Positions 8,764 through 16,768 of a stretch of 64,000 bases of DNA are shown in pieces. A model generated the notes under the pieces. It was given only the letters and a program-made list of their open reading frames with translations, was not told the DNA's origin and made no database searches. Source of the stretch: Deltaproteobacteria bacterium UBA5329 (GTDB lineage: Bacteria > Desulfobacterota > Syntrophorhabdia > Syntrophorhabdales > Syntrophorhabdaceae). The stretch lies in contig DHQV01000055.1 in NCBI GenBank assembly GCA_002408185.1, positions 69,598 to 133,597 on the forward strand. The letters run 5' to 3'. A program made the position numbers and the translations under genes. The number at the start of each line of letters is the position of its first letter. Position 1 is the first letter of the stretch.

Positions 8764-9181
8764 AACCAGCTTCCGTGATGATGTCGTATATGGATATCGC
8801 TGCAGCATGTGTGGTTTTGTCCTCGACGGATCGCTCGGGGGATATCTTTATGTAAAAAATAATTATGGTGTAAGGGTACCGCTTAAGGACAACAACGAAC
8901 GGGAGACGGTTGTGCGGCTATTGCTTAGCGAAGACGGATTGTTTGATACGGAAAATTCCCACGGTTTTCACGGAATAATCGACATTATGGAAGAGAAAAT
9001 AGGTTACATGTCGGCCTGTGTTTGTATGAATTGTCTCGACCAGTTTGGACTGGACCTGAGAAAAGATGCCATTGAATGTCCCCACTGCAAATCGGACCAT
9101 GTCCGGACTTTTCTGGAAATGACCAATAAAAGATGCCCGAAGTGCCAATCAGGGTATATGGATAAAAAGGGTGACCGATAG
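8744..9181 (+). CDS. Zinc-ribbon protein of unknown function
   Basis: A 145-aa protein with several CxxC pairs: 'CSMC' at 20-23, 'CMNC' in the middle, and 'CPHC' and 'CPKC' near the C-terminus, consistent with one or two structural zinc sites. The start is placed at ATG 8744 with AAGGAG 10 bp upstream, overlapping the preceding deoxyribosyltransferase gene. The same frame extends further upstream but without support. No catalytic motif is visible, and the function is unknown. The overlap suggests a partner or accessory role to the upstream enzyme. Confidence 0.7.
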   Translation: MNREKVKTSFRDDVVYGYRCSMCGFVLDGSLGGYLYVKNNYGVRVPLKDNNERETVVRLLLSEDGLFDTENSHGFHGIIDIMEEKIGYMSACVCMNCLDQFGLDLRKDAIECPHCKSDHVRTFLEMTNKRCPKCQSGYMDKKGDR

Positions 9182-9214
9182 CGGGTGGTCGGTAGCCCAT
9201 CACCTCGTTTTTGC

Positions 9215-9697
9215 CTACTCTACGTAAATGTACTCTGCAAGCATCCAGTCAGATACCCGCAGGCGATGGCTTACCATCTGCGCCAGTTTTTTGTAGAGAG
9301 CGACGCCAAGCCTGGGATTGTCTTTTATTAACCGGTCAAAATTATCCCTGGTCAAAACGAGTGCGACTGTTTCTTCTATCGCCCGTGCGGTCGCTGAACG
9401 GGGCAGGCCGTCGATGATGCTCATTTCGCCCACGCTCCTTCCCGGCCCGATATCGCCTATGGTTTTGACAGTCTTTCTGGAATCGCCCTTTGTTATTCTG
9501 ACAAGGCCCTTCGAAATGAAACACATGTAAGGTTCCCGGGCCCCTTCGTTGAATATTATCTCCTGTGGTTCGGCGGTCGCGACGTAAAGGTATTGTGCGA
9601 ACTGCTCCATATCCTCACGGCTTAAGCCCTCGCCCCATTGAGATCTTTCGATCATTGAAATGCGTTCCTGAACGGTCGACAAGATATTATGCAGCAC
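9215..9697 (-). CDS. Cyclic-nucleotide-binding (Crp/Fnr sensor fold) protein without DNA-binding domain
   Basis: A 160-aa protein that is essentially one cNMP-binding beta-barrel ('IIFNEGAREPYMCFISKG', then 'GPGRSVGEMSIIDGLPRSATARA', the phosphate-binding cassette with Gly-Glu and Arg-Ser-Ala). An N-terminal helical segment and a C-terminal helix flank the barrel. There is no helix-turn-helix, so it is not a transcription factor of the CRP type. It may sense a cyclic nucleotide and act through protein contacts. It converges with the zinc-ribbon gene to its left. Confidence 0.82.
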   Translation of the reverse strand: MLHNILSTVQERISMIERSQWGEGLSREDMEQFAQYLYVATAEPQEIIFNEGAREPYMCFISKGLVRITKGDSRKTVKTIGDIGPGRSVGEMSIIDGLPRSATARAIEETVALVLTRDNFDRLIKDNPRLGVALYKKLAQMVSHRLRVSDWMLAEYIYVE

Positions 9698-9741
9698 GCA
9701 TTTTCCTTTGCCTCAACGATTGGTCACCCTCTCATTATATA

Positions 9742-11172
9742 CTATGATTGTGTCTTATTTTGCAATCTTTTCACTGCTACATTTGCAGCGACCAGTATCG
9801 GGTCCCACACTGTAGCGAAAGGCGGTGCATAGGCCAGGTCCAGGCGGGCAATATCGGAAACCGTCATTTTATTATAGAGTGCCGTTGCAAGAGTGTCGAT
9901 CCTGTGGGCGACACCCTCGGCACCCGCCATCTGAGCGCCAAGAAGACGTCCCGATCCCTTTTCAACAATGTAGGTCACGGTGATCTGCTTCCCTTCCGGG
10001 TATGCGTTGCTTCGAGACCTGCCTTTAATGGTTGACACAAAATGATCAAGGTTCTCCCGCGACGCTTCGAGCGGAGAGATGCCGGTCCGGGCCACTTCCA
10101 GATCGAAGATCTTTGTTACCGCAGTCCCCGCAACACCCTCAAAGGGTTTCATCATTCCCGCGGCATTTTCTCCGGCAATTCGTCCCTGCTTGTTCGCGGT
10201 GGTCCCGAGAGGAATGTAAACCTTTTTCCCCGTGACGATATGTTTTGCTTCGGCACAGTCACCGGCTGCAAAAATATCGGGAATGCTGGTCTGGAGATAG
10301 TCGTCGACCTTTATCGCTCCGCCGGCGCCAAGTTCGATTTTTGTGTCCACTGCGAGAGACGTGTTCGGCCGTGCTCCGATGCCGAGCAGGACAATATCGG
10401 CCGCAAAGACACCTTTGTCGGTCTTGACCCGCGCAACTTTGCCATTGTCAGCCTCGAATGCCTCGACGGAACACTCTTTATTGAGTCTCACGCCTTCTGC
10501 CTTCAATTGTTCTTCGATGACATCGGTAATGGTGGTGTCCATTGTTCCGAGGACCCTGTCCATTTTTTCAAATACGGTAACTTCAAGGCCTCTTTTTCTA
10601 AAGGCTTCGCACATCTCCATTCCGATCGATCCACCGCCTATTATTGCTGCCTCCATAGGCCGTCTTTGGACCCCGAAAGGGTTTTCGTAGGTGCAATGGG
10701 CGCCAATGCACGGCTCGAAAGACATCCAGTGGTTAACGAATTTTTTTATCTTCGCGCCGTCATGAAGATTGCGCAGGGTGAAGACATGCTCCAGGTCTAT
10801 CCCGGGAAAAGGCGGACGGATGGGCAATCCCCCTGTTGCGAGAACGAGCTTGTCGTAATCGATGACCTTCTTTTCATGAGTACCGAGAGCGATAACCGTG
10901 ACTGTCCTGCCGGCCGGGTCGATCGATATCGCCTCATGCCGCGTAAGAACCTTAATGCCTCTTTCCTTCGCGGCGATCTCCGGGGTAAGTGACAACAGTG
11001 AGTTGATATCCTTTATTACGTCCGATATGTAGTAGGGAAGGCTGCAGGCGCCATACGAAATGAAATGGTCCCTTTCTATTACGACAGCCTCAGCTTCAGG
11101 CTTCAGCCGCTTGAAACTGCTCGCTGCGCTCATTCCCGCCGCAACCCCTCCGATCACTACAAGACGCTCCAT
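9742..11172 (-). CDS. FAD-dependent pyridine nucleotide-disulfide oxidoreductase (CoA-disulfide reductase/NADH oxidase group)
   Basis: A 476-aa flavoprotein: N-terminal FAD-binding Rossmann motif (an N-terminal VIGGVAAGMSAA variant of GxGxxG), a redox Cys at residue 43 in 'SYGACSLPYY', the position of Cys43 of CoA-disulfide reductase, an NAD(P)H motif 'IIGGGSIGMEMCEA', the 'IFAAGDCAE' FAD motif, and a C-terminal dimerisation domain. Members reduce CoA-disulfide, persulfides or oxygen. The start is ATG 11172 with GGAGG 6 bp upstream; an in-frame TTG at 11187 lies before that ribosome site. It lies downstream of the YeeE/YedE sulfur-transport pair on the same strand, which fits a role in thiol, persulfide or sulfur metabolism. 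Confidence 0.88.
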   Translation of the reverse strand: MERLVVIGGVAAGMSAASSFKRLKPEAEAVVIERDHFISYGACSLPYYISDVIKDINSLLSLTPEIAAKERGIKVLTRHEAISIDPAGRTVTVIALGTHEKKVIDYDKLVLATGGLPIRPPFPGIDLEHVFTLRNLHDGAKIKKFVNHWMSFEPCIGAHCTYENPFGVQRRPMEAAIIGGGSIGMEMCEAFRKRGLEVTVFEKMDRVLGTMDTTITDVIEEQLKAEGVRLNKECSVEAFEADNGKVARVKTDKGVFAADIVLLGIGARPNTSLAVDTKIELGAGGAIKVDDYLQTSIPDIFAAGDCAEAKHIVTGKKVYIPLGTTANKQGRIAGENAAGMMKPFEGVAGTAVTKIFDLEVARTGISPLEASRENLDHFVSTIKGRSRSNAYPEGKQITVTYIVEKGSGRLLGAQMAGAEGVAHRIDTLATALYNKMTVSDIARLDLAYAPPFATVWDPILVAANVAVKRLQNKTQS

Positions 11173-11192
11173 ATTAGCCTCCGGCAAAAGAA

Positions 11193-11220
11193 TGGTTCTA
11201 GGCTTTGCGTTCCAGGTTAA
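11193..11220. repeat. Dispersed GGTTCTA/GTTCCAGGTT repeat, copy 1
   Basis: GGTTCTAGGC...GTTCCAGGTTAAAAAAT in the space upstream of the flavoprotein gene; it matches a copy near 40580 that continues into the same A-rich run. Confidence 0.5.
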
Positions 11221-11265
11221 AAAATATAAAAAAACCTCGTTTCACCGATATTCTCCAAGTATTTA

Positions 11266-11291
11266 ATAACCTAGAACCTGGAATCCGGAAC
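11266..11291. repeat. Dispersed GGTTCTA/GTTCCAGGTT repeat, copy 2 (inverted)
   Basis: On the minus strand this reads GGTTCCGGATTCCAGGTTCTAGGTTAT in two pieces, the same words as copy 1, between the flavoprotein and YeeE genes. Confidence 0.45.
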
Positions 11292-11296
11292 CGCTT

Positions 11297-11824
11297 TTAA
11301 AGTCCCTTCTTCTCGAAAAACCAGAACATCAACAATCCCAGGACCACCATTGCTGCGATCACTATCCAGTGGTTTATTCCCAGCACCTGGGGTAGAGTGA
11401 TCTTGCCAAGGTTTCCCCATGTCAGGACGGTTTTTTTCATCAAGGGATAAAGCTCGGCAAAGAGGGCTGCCCCTCCCAGCATTCCGAGAATTCCCCATGC
11501 GGCATCGTAGCGTCCTTCGCCGAGTGCCCCAAGGGAAGTGCCCGGGCAATAACCGAACAACGCCCAACCTATCCCGAATATCAGGCCGCCCAGTATGTTC
11601 CCCCCGAGAGAGGTTGTCTTTATGGAGAGCTTTACGAGCCCCAGGTCCTTGAGAAGGTAAACCCCGACCATCGCGACAAGGATAGTGGTAAACATATATT
11701 TCACTATTGTCATGTCGAGAAGCCTTAAAGCACCCAACTGTTTATCGTAGCGAATGACCCGGGCCTTTTGGAGCAGGAAGCCGAAAATAATGCCGGTTAT
11801 CAATCCATAGGTCAGGTCGATCAT
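11297..11824 (-). CDS. YeeE/YedE-family sulfur transporter, second half-protein
   Basis: A 175-aa membrane protein with about four to five hydrophobic helices and the family motif 'GYCPGTSLGALGEGR' (Cys93), which lines the thiosulfate/sulfur-compound path in YeeE/YedE (TsuA) transporters. The start is ATG 11824 with GGGGAGG upstream; it overlaps by four bases (ATGA) the true stop of the preceding half-gene, once the UGA at 11947 is read through. Single-chain YeeE is about 350 aa, so two 175-aa halves are likely to assemble. The Cys here and the proposed Sec in the partner are the equivalent residues of the two halves. Confidence 0.85.
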   Translation of the reverse strand: MIDLTYGLITGIIFGFLLQKARVIRYDKQLGALRLLDMTIVKYMFTTILVAMVGVYLLKDLGLVKLSIKTTSLGGNILGGLIFGIGWALFGYCPGTSLGALGEGRYDAAWGILGMLGGAALFAELYPLMKKTVLTWGNLGKITLPQVLGINHWIVIAAMVVLGLLMFWFFEKKGL

Positions 11825-12348
11825 TTTCCGGTACCTCCCCGGTAAATAAGATTGGCGACAATAAGGCCTCCAACGAAAAAGCAGATAAGGGAAATATAAC
11901 CGCTTACAGCCAGCTGAAGCGAACCGCTCAGCCCATGACCGCTCGGTCACCCGTCGGCCAGGCGGGCCCCGAACATGGCTACGGCCCCGCCGAAAAACGC
12001 GACAATGCCACGTTTAAGCCTGCCCGGTCCGAACCTTTGTTCCCACATTGTCGGAACTGCCTGCCAGCGAAAAGAGCGCGATGTCGATGATGCGATGAGC
12101 GAGCCGAAGAAAATACCGACGACGAACATCCATTGCCAGTCGATCTTCGGGAGCTCTTTGATGAAATATTCCATCCGGGCGACCCGTTCCGCCGAAAATG
12201 CAGATTCCACAAACCCCGCGCTTCTGACAAATGTGGTCGACGCCCCGAAATATTTTCCTGCGGCCCATACGGAAAGAACAAGGAGAAGGCCTGTGAGGGC
12301 GCCGGCGATATAGGGATTCCAACCCTTCGGTTCGTGACGGTCATTCAT
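11821..12348 (-). CDS. YeeE/YedE-family sulfur transporter, first half; probable selenoprotein (UGA = Sec134)
   Basis: The frame starts at ATG 12348 (AAGGAGG 7 bp upstream) and reaches 'FGARLADG' before a UGA at 11949-11947. The same frame continues without another stop for 41 codons as 'PSGHGLSGSLQLAV...', through two hydrophobic stretches, to a TGA at 11823-11821 that overlaps the next gene as ATGA. In YeeE/YedE proteins this motif is GARLAxGC-x-SGHGxSG, so the UGA sits exactly on the conserved Cys. Starting 14 nt after it is a hairpin (11932-11913). Reading UGA as selenocysteine gives 175 aa, the same length as the partner half. A conventional gene caller would end the gene at 11947. Sec insertion itself is inferred; a genuine truncation is the alternative. 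Confidence 0.8.
11913..11932 (-). promoter_or_regulatory. Candidate bacterial SECIS hairpin
   Basis: On the minus strand, arms GCUGAGCG and CGCUUCAGC pair over 8 bp with one bulged U and a GUU apical loop. The stem begins 14 nt 3' of the in-frame UGA, the distance and size expected for a SelB-binding bacterial SECIS, where a loop GU and a bulged U are recognised. Here the bulge is on the 3' arm, unlike the E. coli fdhF element. A second small hairpin, UGACC-GAGC-GGUCA, begins at the UGA itself. Confidence 0.55.
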
Positions 12349-12390
12349 GGACGCCTCCTTTGAGTGATTATCTGTCTGAAGTACCATTAC

Positions 12391-12418
12391 GCACTATACT
12401 TACAGGTTATGCACTATA
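12391..12418. promoter_or_regulatory. Direct repeat GCACTATA, 20-bp period, upstream of the YeeE pair
   Basis: GCACTATA occurs at 12391-12398 and 12411-12418, each preceded by TTAC/TTAT. It lies 43-70 bp upstream of the YeeE start, in the divergent space with uvrA. On the leftward strand each copy reads TATAGTGC, so they could be operator half-sites or -10 elements. Function unknown. Confidence 0.35.
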
Positions 12419-12546
12419 ATTATAAGTTCACCGCGCTGTTTCAGGCAAGGGATTTCAGGTCTTCCCGGGATATACCCGCAAAAATGAGGCCCGTTTCAGC
12501 ATATTTCTCACGGGGTTACAAATGAATTGCCTTACTGTGCGCAGGC

Positions 12547-12575
12547 TTTCAATAACACCACTTTTCTGGTATACT
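12547..12575 (+). promoter_or_regulatory. Probable sigma-70 promoter of uvrA
   Basis: TTTCAA, 17-bp spacer, TATACT; predicted start near 12582, about 28 nt before the ATG. No clear LexA-type palindrome overlaps it. Confidence 0.5.
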
Positions 12576-12609
12576 GTAACGCTCGTAAAGGAAGCGAAGC
12601 AGTATTAAA

Positions 12610-15489
12610 ATGGATAGTATATTCGTAAAAGGTGCAAAAGAGCACAACCTCAAGAACATCGATGTAACAATTCCGCGAAACAAAATGGTCATTATCACGG
12701 GGCCGAGCGGTTCAGGTAAATCTACCCTTGCCTTTGATACGATATATGCAGAAGGCCAGAGAAGATACGTTGAATCGCTTTCATCGTACGCCAGGCAATT
12801 CCTCGAACTTATGGAAAAGCCCGATGTAGAATACATCGAAGGCCTGTCTCCCGCCATCAGCATCGAACAGAAGAGCATCAGCAAGAACCCGCGCAGTACG
12901 GTCGGCACGGTGACGGAGATCTATGATTACCTGCGCCTTCTTTTCGCCCGCGTGGGCCATGTATTTTGCTACGGCTGCGGCAAGGAGATAAAAAGCCAGC
13001 ATGCCCCCCAGATCGTGGACGCTATTTCTGCAATTGGCAAAGGGGTGAGCCTCACGATCCTCGCGCCGATCGTTCGCGCCAGGAAGGGTGAGTACCGCAA
13101 AGAGCTGGATGAACTACGCCAGCATGGTTTTACAAAGGTTAAGATAGACGGGAAGATCATCGACCTCTCCGAGGACATCGAACTCGACAAGAACAAGAAA
13201 CACGAAATAGACGTTATTATCGACCGGATCACGATCAGGGATGGCATTGAACGCAGGCTTTTCGAAGCCGTCGAGCTTGCCCTTGGCAGGGCAGGGGGCC
13301 TCGTAAAGGTCGAGAGCGAAAAGGAAACGCGTTTATTCAGTGAAAAATTTGCCTGTCCGGAATGCGGCATAAGCTATCCCGAGATCGCACCGCGTATGTT
13401 CTCCTTCAATAATCCGTACGGGGCATGCCCGGCATGTACGGGACTCGGTGTAAAAGAGTATTTCGACCCGGCCCTGATCGTGCCGAATCATGACCTGTCC
13501 TTACGGGATGGTGCCGTCATCCCGTGGGCTGAAAAGAATCCGGTTCATTTTCTGCCTTTTCTCGAGGCCCTTGTAAAGCATTACAGGATCGACATCAGGA
13601 AACCCTTCCGGGACCTCCCGAAAAACGTTCAGGATGCCATACTTTACGGCTCGAAGGGCGAAAATATAGAGTTCTTTGACGATTTTCACGGTCGGCGCAT
13701 GTTCAGCCAGAAGCCTTTCGAGGGCGTGATCGGGCAGTTACGCAGGGATTGGGAGAGTGCCGATCTTTACGAACGCGATAAACTCGAAAGGTTCATCAAC
13801 CTCATTCCCTGTCCGGAATGCGGCGGCGCCCGGCTCAGGAAGGAAATGCTCTGGGTCAAGGTAGGCGGTCTTAACATATTCGAAATATCGCGGATGACGA
13901 TCGAGGAGTGTGCCGGTTTCTTCGGTAAAATAGAACTTTCCGAGAAAGAAGAGGAGATTGCCCGGGCCATCCTGAAAGAGGTCACGGCACGGCTGAGATT
14001 TCTGCTCGATGTCGGCCTCGATTATATAAGCCTCAGCAGGAATTCAGCCACCCTTTCCTCCGGCGAATCGCAGCGCATCCGGCTTGCTACCCAGATAGGG
14101 TCCGGCCTGACGGGGGTACTCTACGTCCTCGATGAGCCAAGCATCGGCCTTCACCAGAGAGATAATGACCGGCTCCTCAAAACATTGAGGCGCCTCCGCG
14201 ACCTTGACAATACCGTTATTGTCGTGGAGCATGATTATGATGCCATTGTCTCATCCGATTATGTCGTCGACCTCGGTCCGGGTGCAGGAGAGAGAGGCGG
14301 ACACATCGTCTTTCAGGGGACCCCTGCCGAACTCAAAGCCCATCCCGATTCGGTTACAGGCCTTTACGTGTCCGGCAGGCTTGCCATACAACGCCCTGTC
14401 CAAAGAAGGCAGCCCAAGGGGTTTCTCACAATAAAGGGTGCAAGGGCGAACAACCTTAAAGACATTGACGTGGCGATCCCGCTTGGTGTGTTTACGTCTG
14501 TGACCGGCGTTTCCGGATCGGGGAAAAGCACCCTGATCGTCGATACGCTGTATCCTGCTTTGAAGCAAAAGCTGTACAGATCGAAGGAGCGGGTCGGGGA
14601 ATCGGACGGCATCCAGGGATTCGAGGCGATAGACAGGGTCATCGACATCGACCAGTCCCCGATCGGAAGGACGCCTCGGTCGAATCCGGCCACGTATACG
14701 GGGCTGTTCACCCATATCCGGGAACTTTTTGCGCGTCTGCCGGAATCCAGGATGCGGGGTTACCGGGAGGGGCGCTTCAGCTTCAACGTGAAAGGCGGCC
14801 GGTGTGAGACATGCGCCGGCGAGGGTTTTGTCAAGATCGAGATGCAATTCCTGCCGGATGTCTATATCGTCTGCGAGGCATGCAAGGGAAAACGGTACAA
14901 CAGGGATACGCTCGAGGTGCTTTATCGGGGAAAGAGCATTGCGGACATCCTCGAAATGACCGTTACCCAGGCCATGGAATTCTTCGAGGCCCATCCTCAC
15001 ATTCGAGGCAAGCTCAAAGTTCTCTTCGATGTCGGCCTTGGTTATATCCGGCTTGGCCAGGCGGCCACCACGCTCTCCGGCGGCGAGGCGCAGCGCATCA
15101 AGCTGTCACGGGAGCTGTCCAAAAGAGATACTGGAAAGACCTTATATATCCTTGATGAACCGACGACCGGTCTGCACTTTGTGGACATCGAAAAACTTCT
15201 TCGCGTCCTGAACGAACTTGTCGAGCGCGGTAATTCCGTGGTAGTCATCGAGCATAACCTCGATGTGATAAAAAGCGCGGATTACATAATAGATCTTGGC
15301 CCCGAAGGAGGCGACCGTGGTGGGACGATCATTGCCGAGGGCAGTCCCGAAGCGATAATAGCGGTCGAAAACAGTTATACCGGGACCTTCTTGAAGAAAT
15401 ACCTGGAAGAGAGCGCACCTGAGACAGCGGAAGACGTTCCTGTCGCGTCGCGTCCGCCGGGCAAGGAAATAAGACCCGGGTACCTGTAA
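12610..15489 (+). CDS. uvrA: Excinuclease ABC subunit A
   Basis: A 959-aa UvrA, the damage-recognition ATPase of nucleotide excision repair. Two ABC modules are visible: Walker A 'GPSGSGKS' at 31-38 and 'GVSGSGKS' near 636, signature and Walker B segments ('LSSGESQRIRLATQ', 'VLDEPSIGLHQRD', 'LSGGEAQRIKLSREL', 'ILDEPTTGLHFVD'). Zinc-binding Cys pairs are present in the first module ('CPECG'/'CPACTG') and the C-terminal module ('CETC'/'CEAC'). Length is slightly above the usual 940 because of a short C-terminal tail. It is transcribed away from the YeeE pair. The ribosome site is weak. Confidence 0.98.
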   Translation: MDSIFVKGAKEHNLKNIDVTIPRNKMVIITGPSGSGKSTLAFDTIYAEGQRRYVESLSSYARQFLELMEKPDVEYIEGLSPAISIEQKSISKNPRSTVGTVTEIYDYLRLLFARVGHVFCYGCGKEIKSQHAPQIVDAISAIGKGVSLTILAPIVRARKGEYRKELDELRQHGFTKVKIDGKIIDLSEDIELDKNKKHEIDVIIDRITIRDGIERRLFEAVELALGRAGGLVKVESEKETRLFSEKFACPECGISYPEIAPRMFSFNNPYGACPACTGLGVKEYFDPALIVPNHDLSLRDGAVIPWAEKNPVHFLPFLEALVKHYRIDIRKPFRDLPKNVQDAILYGSKGENIEFFDDFHGRRMFSQKPFEGVIGQLRRDWESADLYERDKLERFINLIPCPECGGARLRKEMLWVKVGGLNIFEISRMTIEECAGFFGKIELSEKEEEIARAILKEVTARLRFLLDVGLDYISLSRNSATLSSGESQRIRLATQIGSGLTGVLYVLDEPSIGLHQRDNDRLLKTLRRLRDLDNTVIVVEHDYDAIVSSDYVVDLGPGAGERGGHIVFQGTPAELKAHPDSVTGLYVSGRLAIQRPVQRRQPKGFLTIKGARANNLKDIDVAIPLGVFTSVTGVSGSGKSTLIVDTLYPALKQKLYRSKERVGESDGIQGFEAIDRVIDIDQSPIGRTPRSNPATYTGLFTHIRELFARLPESRMRGYREGRFSFNVKGGRCETCAGEGFVKIEMQFLPDVYIVCEACKGKRYNRDTLEVLYRGKSIADILEMTVTQAMEFFEAHPHIRGKLKVLFDVGLGYIRLGQAATTLSGGEAQRIKLSRELSKRDTGKTLYILDEPTTGLHFVDIEKLLRVLNELVERGNSVVVIEHNLDVIKSADYIIDLGPEGGDRGGTIIAEGSPEAIIAVENSYTGTFLKKYLEESAPETAEDVPVASRPPGKEIRPGYL

Positions 15490-15512
15490 AGCTCAGGAGT
15501 TCCCACCCACCA

Positions 15513-15534
15513 TCATTCCGGCAAGCCGGGATGA
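15513..15534. terminator. Inverted repeat after uvrA (repeat-like terminator)
   Basis: TCATTCCGG-CAAG-CCGGGATGA forms a 9-bp stem with one G-T mismatch between convergent uvrA and ogt. It lacks a T-tract, and similar TCATCCCGGC words recur elsewhere in the window, so it may be a dispersed repeat serving as a terminator. Confidence 0.5.
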
Positions 15535-15574
15535 CGATAGGAGCAAAAGATCTCGCATTATTTTGTCCCGATGA

Positions 15575-16081
15575 TCATGTCTTCCGGATACCCTCAAGAA
15601 ACAGGAGCCTTTTCTTTATCTTTTCCCCGAGTGAAAATCCCCCCAGTGAACCATCACGCCTGATCACCCGGTGGCAAGGGATTATTATGGGGATCGGGTT
15701 GCGGCTCACCGCCTGCCCGACGGCCCTGGAGCCCTTAGGGCACCCGGTCAGTGCGGCTATTTCGGAATAGCTCTTTGTTTCCCCGTATGGTATACGTCGG
15801 AGCTCCTCAAGGACTTTTTGTGTAAATTCGGGAAGGTCCGATATGTCGATCTCGATATCGAAATCAACAGGCTGTCCTTTCAGATAGCGGTGCAGGAGTG
15901 TCCGGACCGTCTTAAATGAGTGTTCCGACTCCACGGCGTTCGGAAAACGCTTCATTATTTCCCTGTGTTCCTGGTACATGTCATTTTCCGAAAGGTCCAG
16001 GCTGATGATACGACCGTCTTTTTTGACAACAGATATGGTACCGAACCATGATTCAAAGATCGCAAATTCTATAATGGGCAA
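15575..16081 (-). CDS. ogt: Methylated-DNA--protein-cysteine methyltransferase
   Basis: A 168-aa O6-alkylguanine-DNA alkyltransferase that moves the alkyl group from O6-methylguanine to its own Cys. The active site 'IIPCHRVIRRDGSLGGF' (Cys136) and the DNA-binding helix 'YGETKSYSEIA' with 'SRAVGQAVSRNP' are intact. The N-terminal domain is the short Ogt type, with no Ada regulatory domain. It converges on uvrA. Confidence 0.95.
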   Translation of the reverse strand: MPIIEFAIFESWFGTISVVKKDGRIISLDLSENDMYQEHREIMKRFPNAVESEHSFKTVRTLLHRYLKGQPVDFDIEIDISDLPEFTQKVLEELRRIPYGETKSYSEIAALTGCPKGSRAVGQAVSRNPIPIIIPCHRVIRRDGSLGGFSLGEKIKKRLLFLEGIRKT

Positions 16082-16155
16082 AGCGACACTCCTCCGGTCC
16101 TTTGCGGGACTCTTAACAACTTAAGAGCAAACGGAAGATCATTTCGTTTCGGTCC

Positions 16156-16623
16156 TCAACCCCCATCTGTCTGGACAAAGGCGGCGTTCGTATAGAAGTA
16201 TTCCATTTTCTCCTTATGCTTGAGCTCTTCTTCGGCCATTTTCAGGAGAACATTTTTTGCTTCTCCGTCGGGATGGATCCCCGCAAGGGACAGATAGAAC
16301 TCGTGGGCATTTTTTTCGCGGTGGGCCGCTATGAGATATACGTCTTTCTGCTCCATGCCCGGCTTGGGCTCGGGAGCCTCGAGATGTTCCGCGATCTTAT
16401 AATCGACCACCGCTGTCCCCGGTCGCATATCGGCACCGACACCTTTATCACGGTACCCGATCAGGAATTCCTTATGTTTTTTCTCTTCGCCTGCAATATA
16501 TTCCAGGGCATCCCTGGTCTGCTTATCTGCCACTATCTTTGTGAGGTCCATGTAAAAGTTGAACGCCTCTTCTTCTTTTGTTATTGCAAGGTCAAGAATT
16601 GCTCCCAGATCTGTTGTTCCCAT
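16156..16623 (-). CDS. Ferritin-like (rubrerythrin-type) diiron protein
   Basis: A 155-aa four-helix protein with the carboxylate/His pattern of the ferritin-like superfamily: 'AITKEEEAFNFY', 'YIAGEEKKHKEF', 'AAHREKNAHEFY' and 'MAEEELKHKEKME'. These supply Glu and ExxH ligands for a diiron site. No C-terminal rubredoxin domain is present. Such proteins in anaerobes are usually tied to peroxide or oxygen protection or to iron handling; the exact activity is not evident. The gene appears to be a single unit. Confidence 0.85.
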   Translation of the reverse strand: MGTTDLGAILDLAITKEEEAFNFYMDLTKIVADKQTRDALEYIAGEEKKHKEFLIGYRDKGVGADMRPGTAVVDYKIAEHLEAPEPKPGMEQKDVYLIAAHREKNAHEFYLSLAGIHPDGEAKNVLLKMAEEELKHKEKMEYFYTNAAFVQTDGG

Positions 16624-16768
16624 AGACAGCCTCCTTTTTTGTAGTAATTATAGCATTACACATTCACTTATGTCATGCAAGGGCAGATAATGAGCGGAAA
16701 ATGGCCATGAGGAGATCGACCGAATTGACAATCGCGGCTCTTAAGCTCTACAATAAACGAGCTGAAAT

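Noticed and set aside
10042..10992. 316-codon plus-strand frame opposite the flavoprotein
   Set aside because: It is the antisense shadow of a well-supported disulfide-oxidoreductase gene.
11297..11950. 217-codon frame for the second YeeE half starting at 11950
   Set aside because: Its first 42 codons overlap the upstream half in another frame; ATG 11824 has a strong ribosome site and forms an ATGA overlap.
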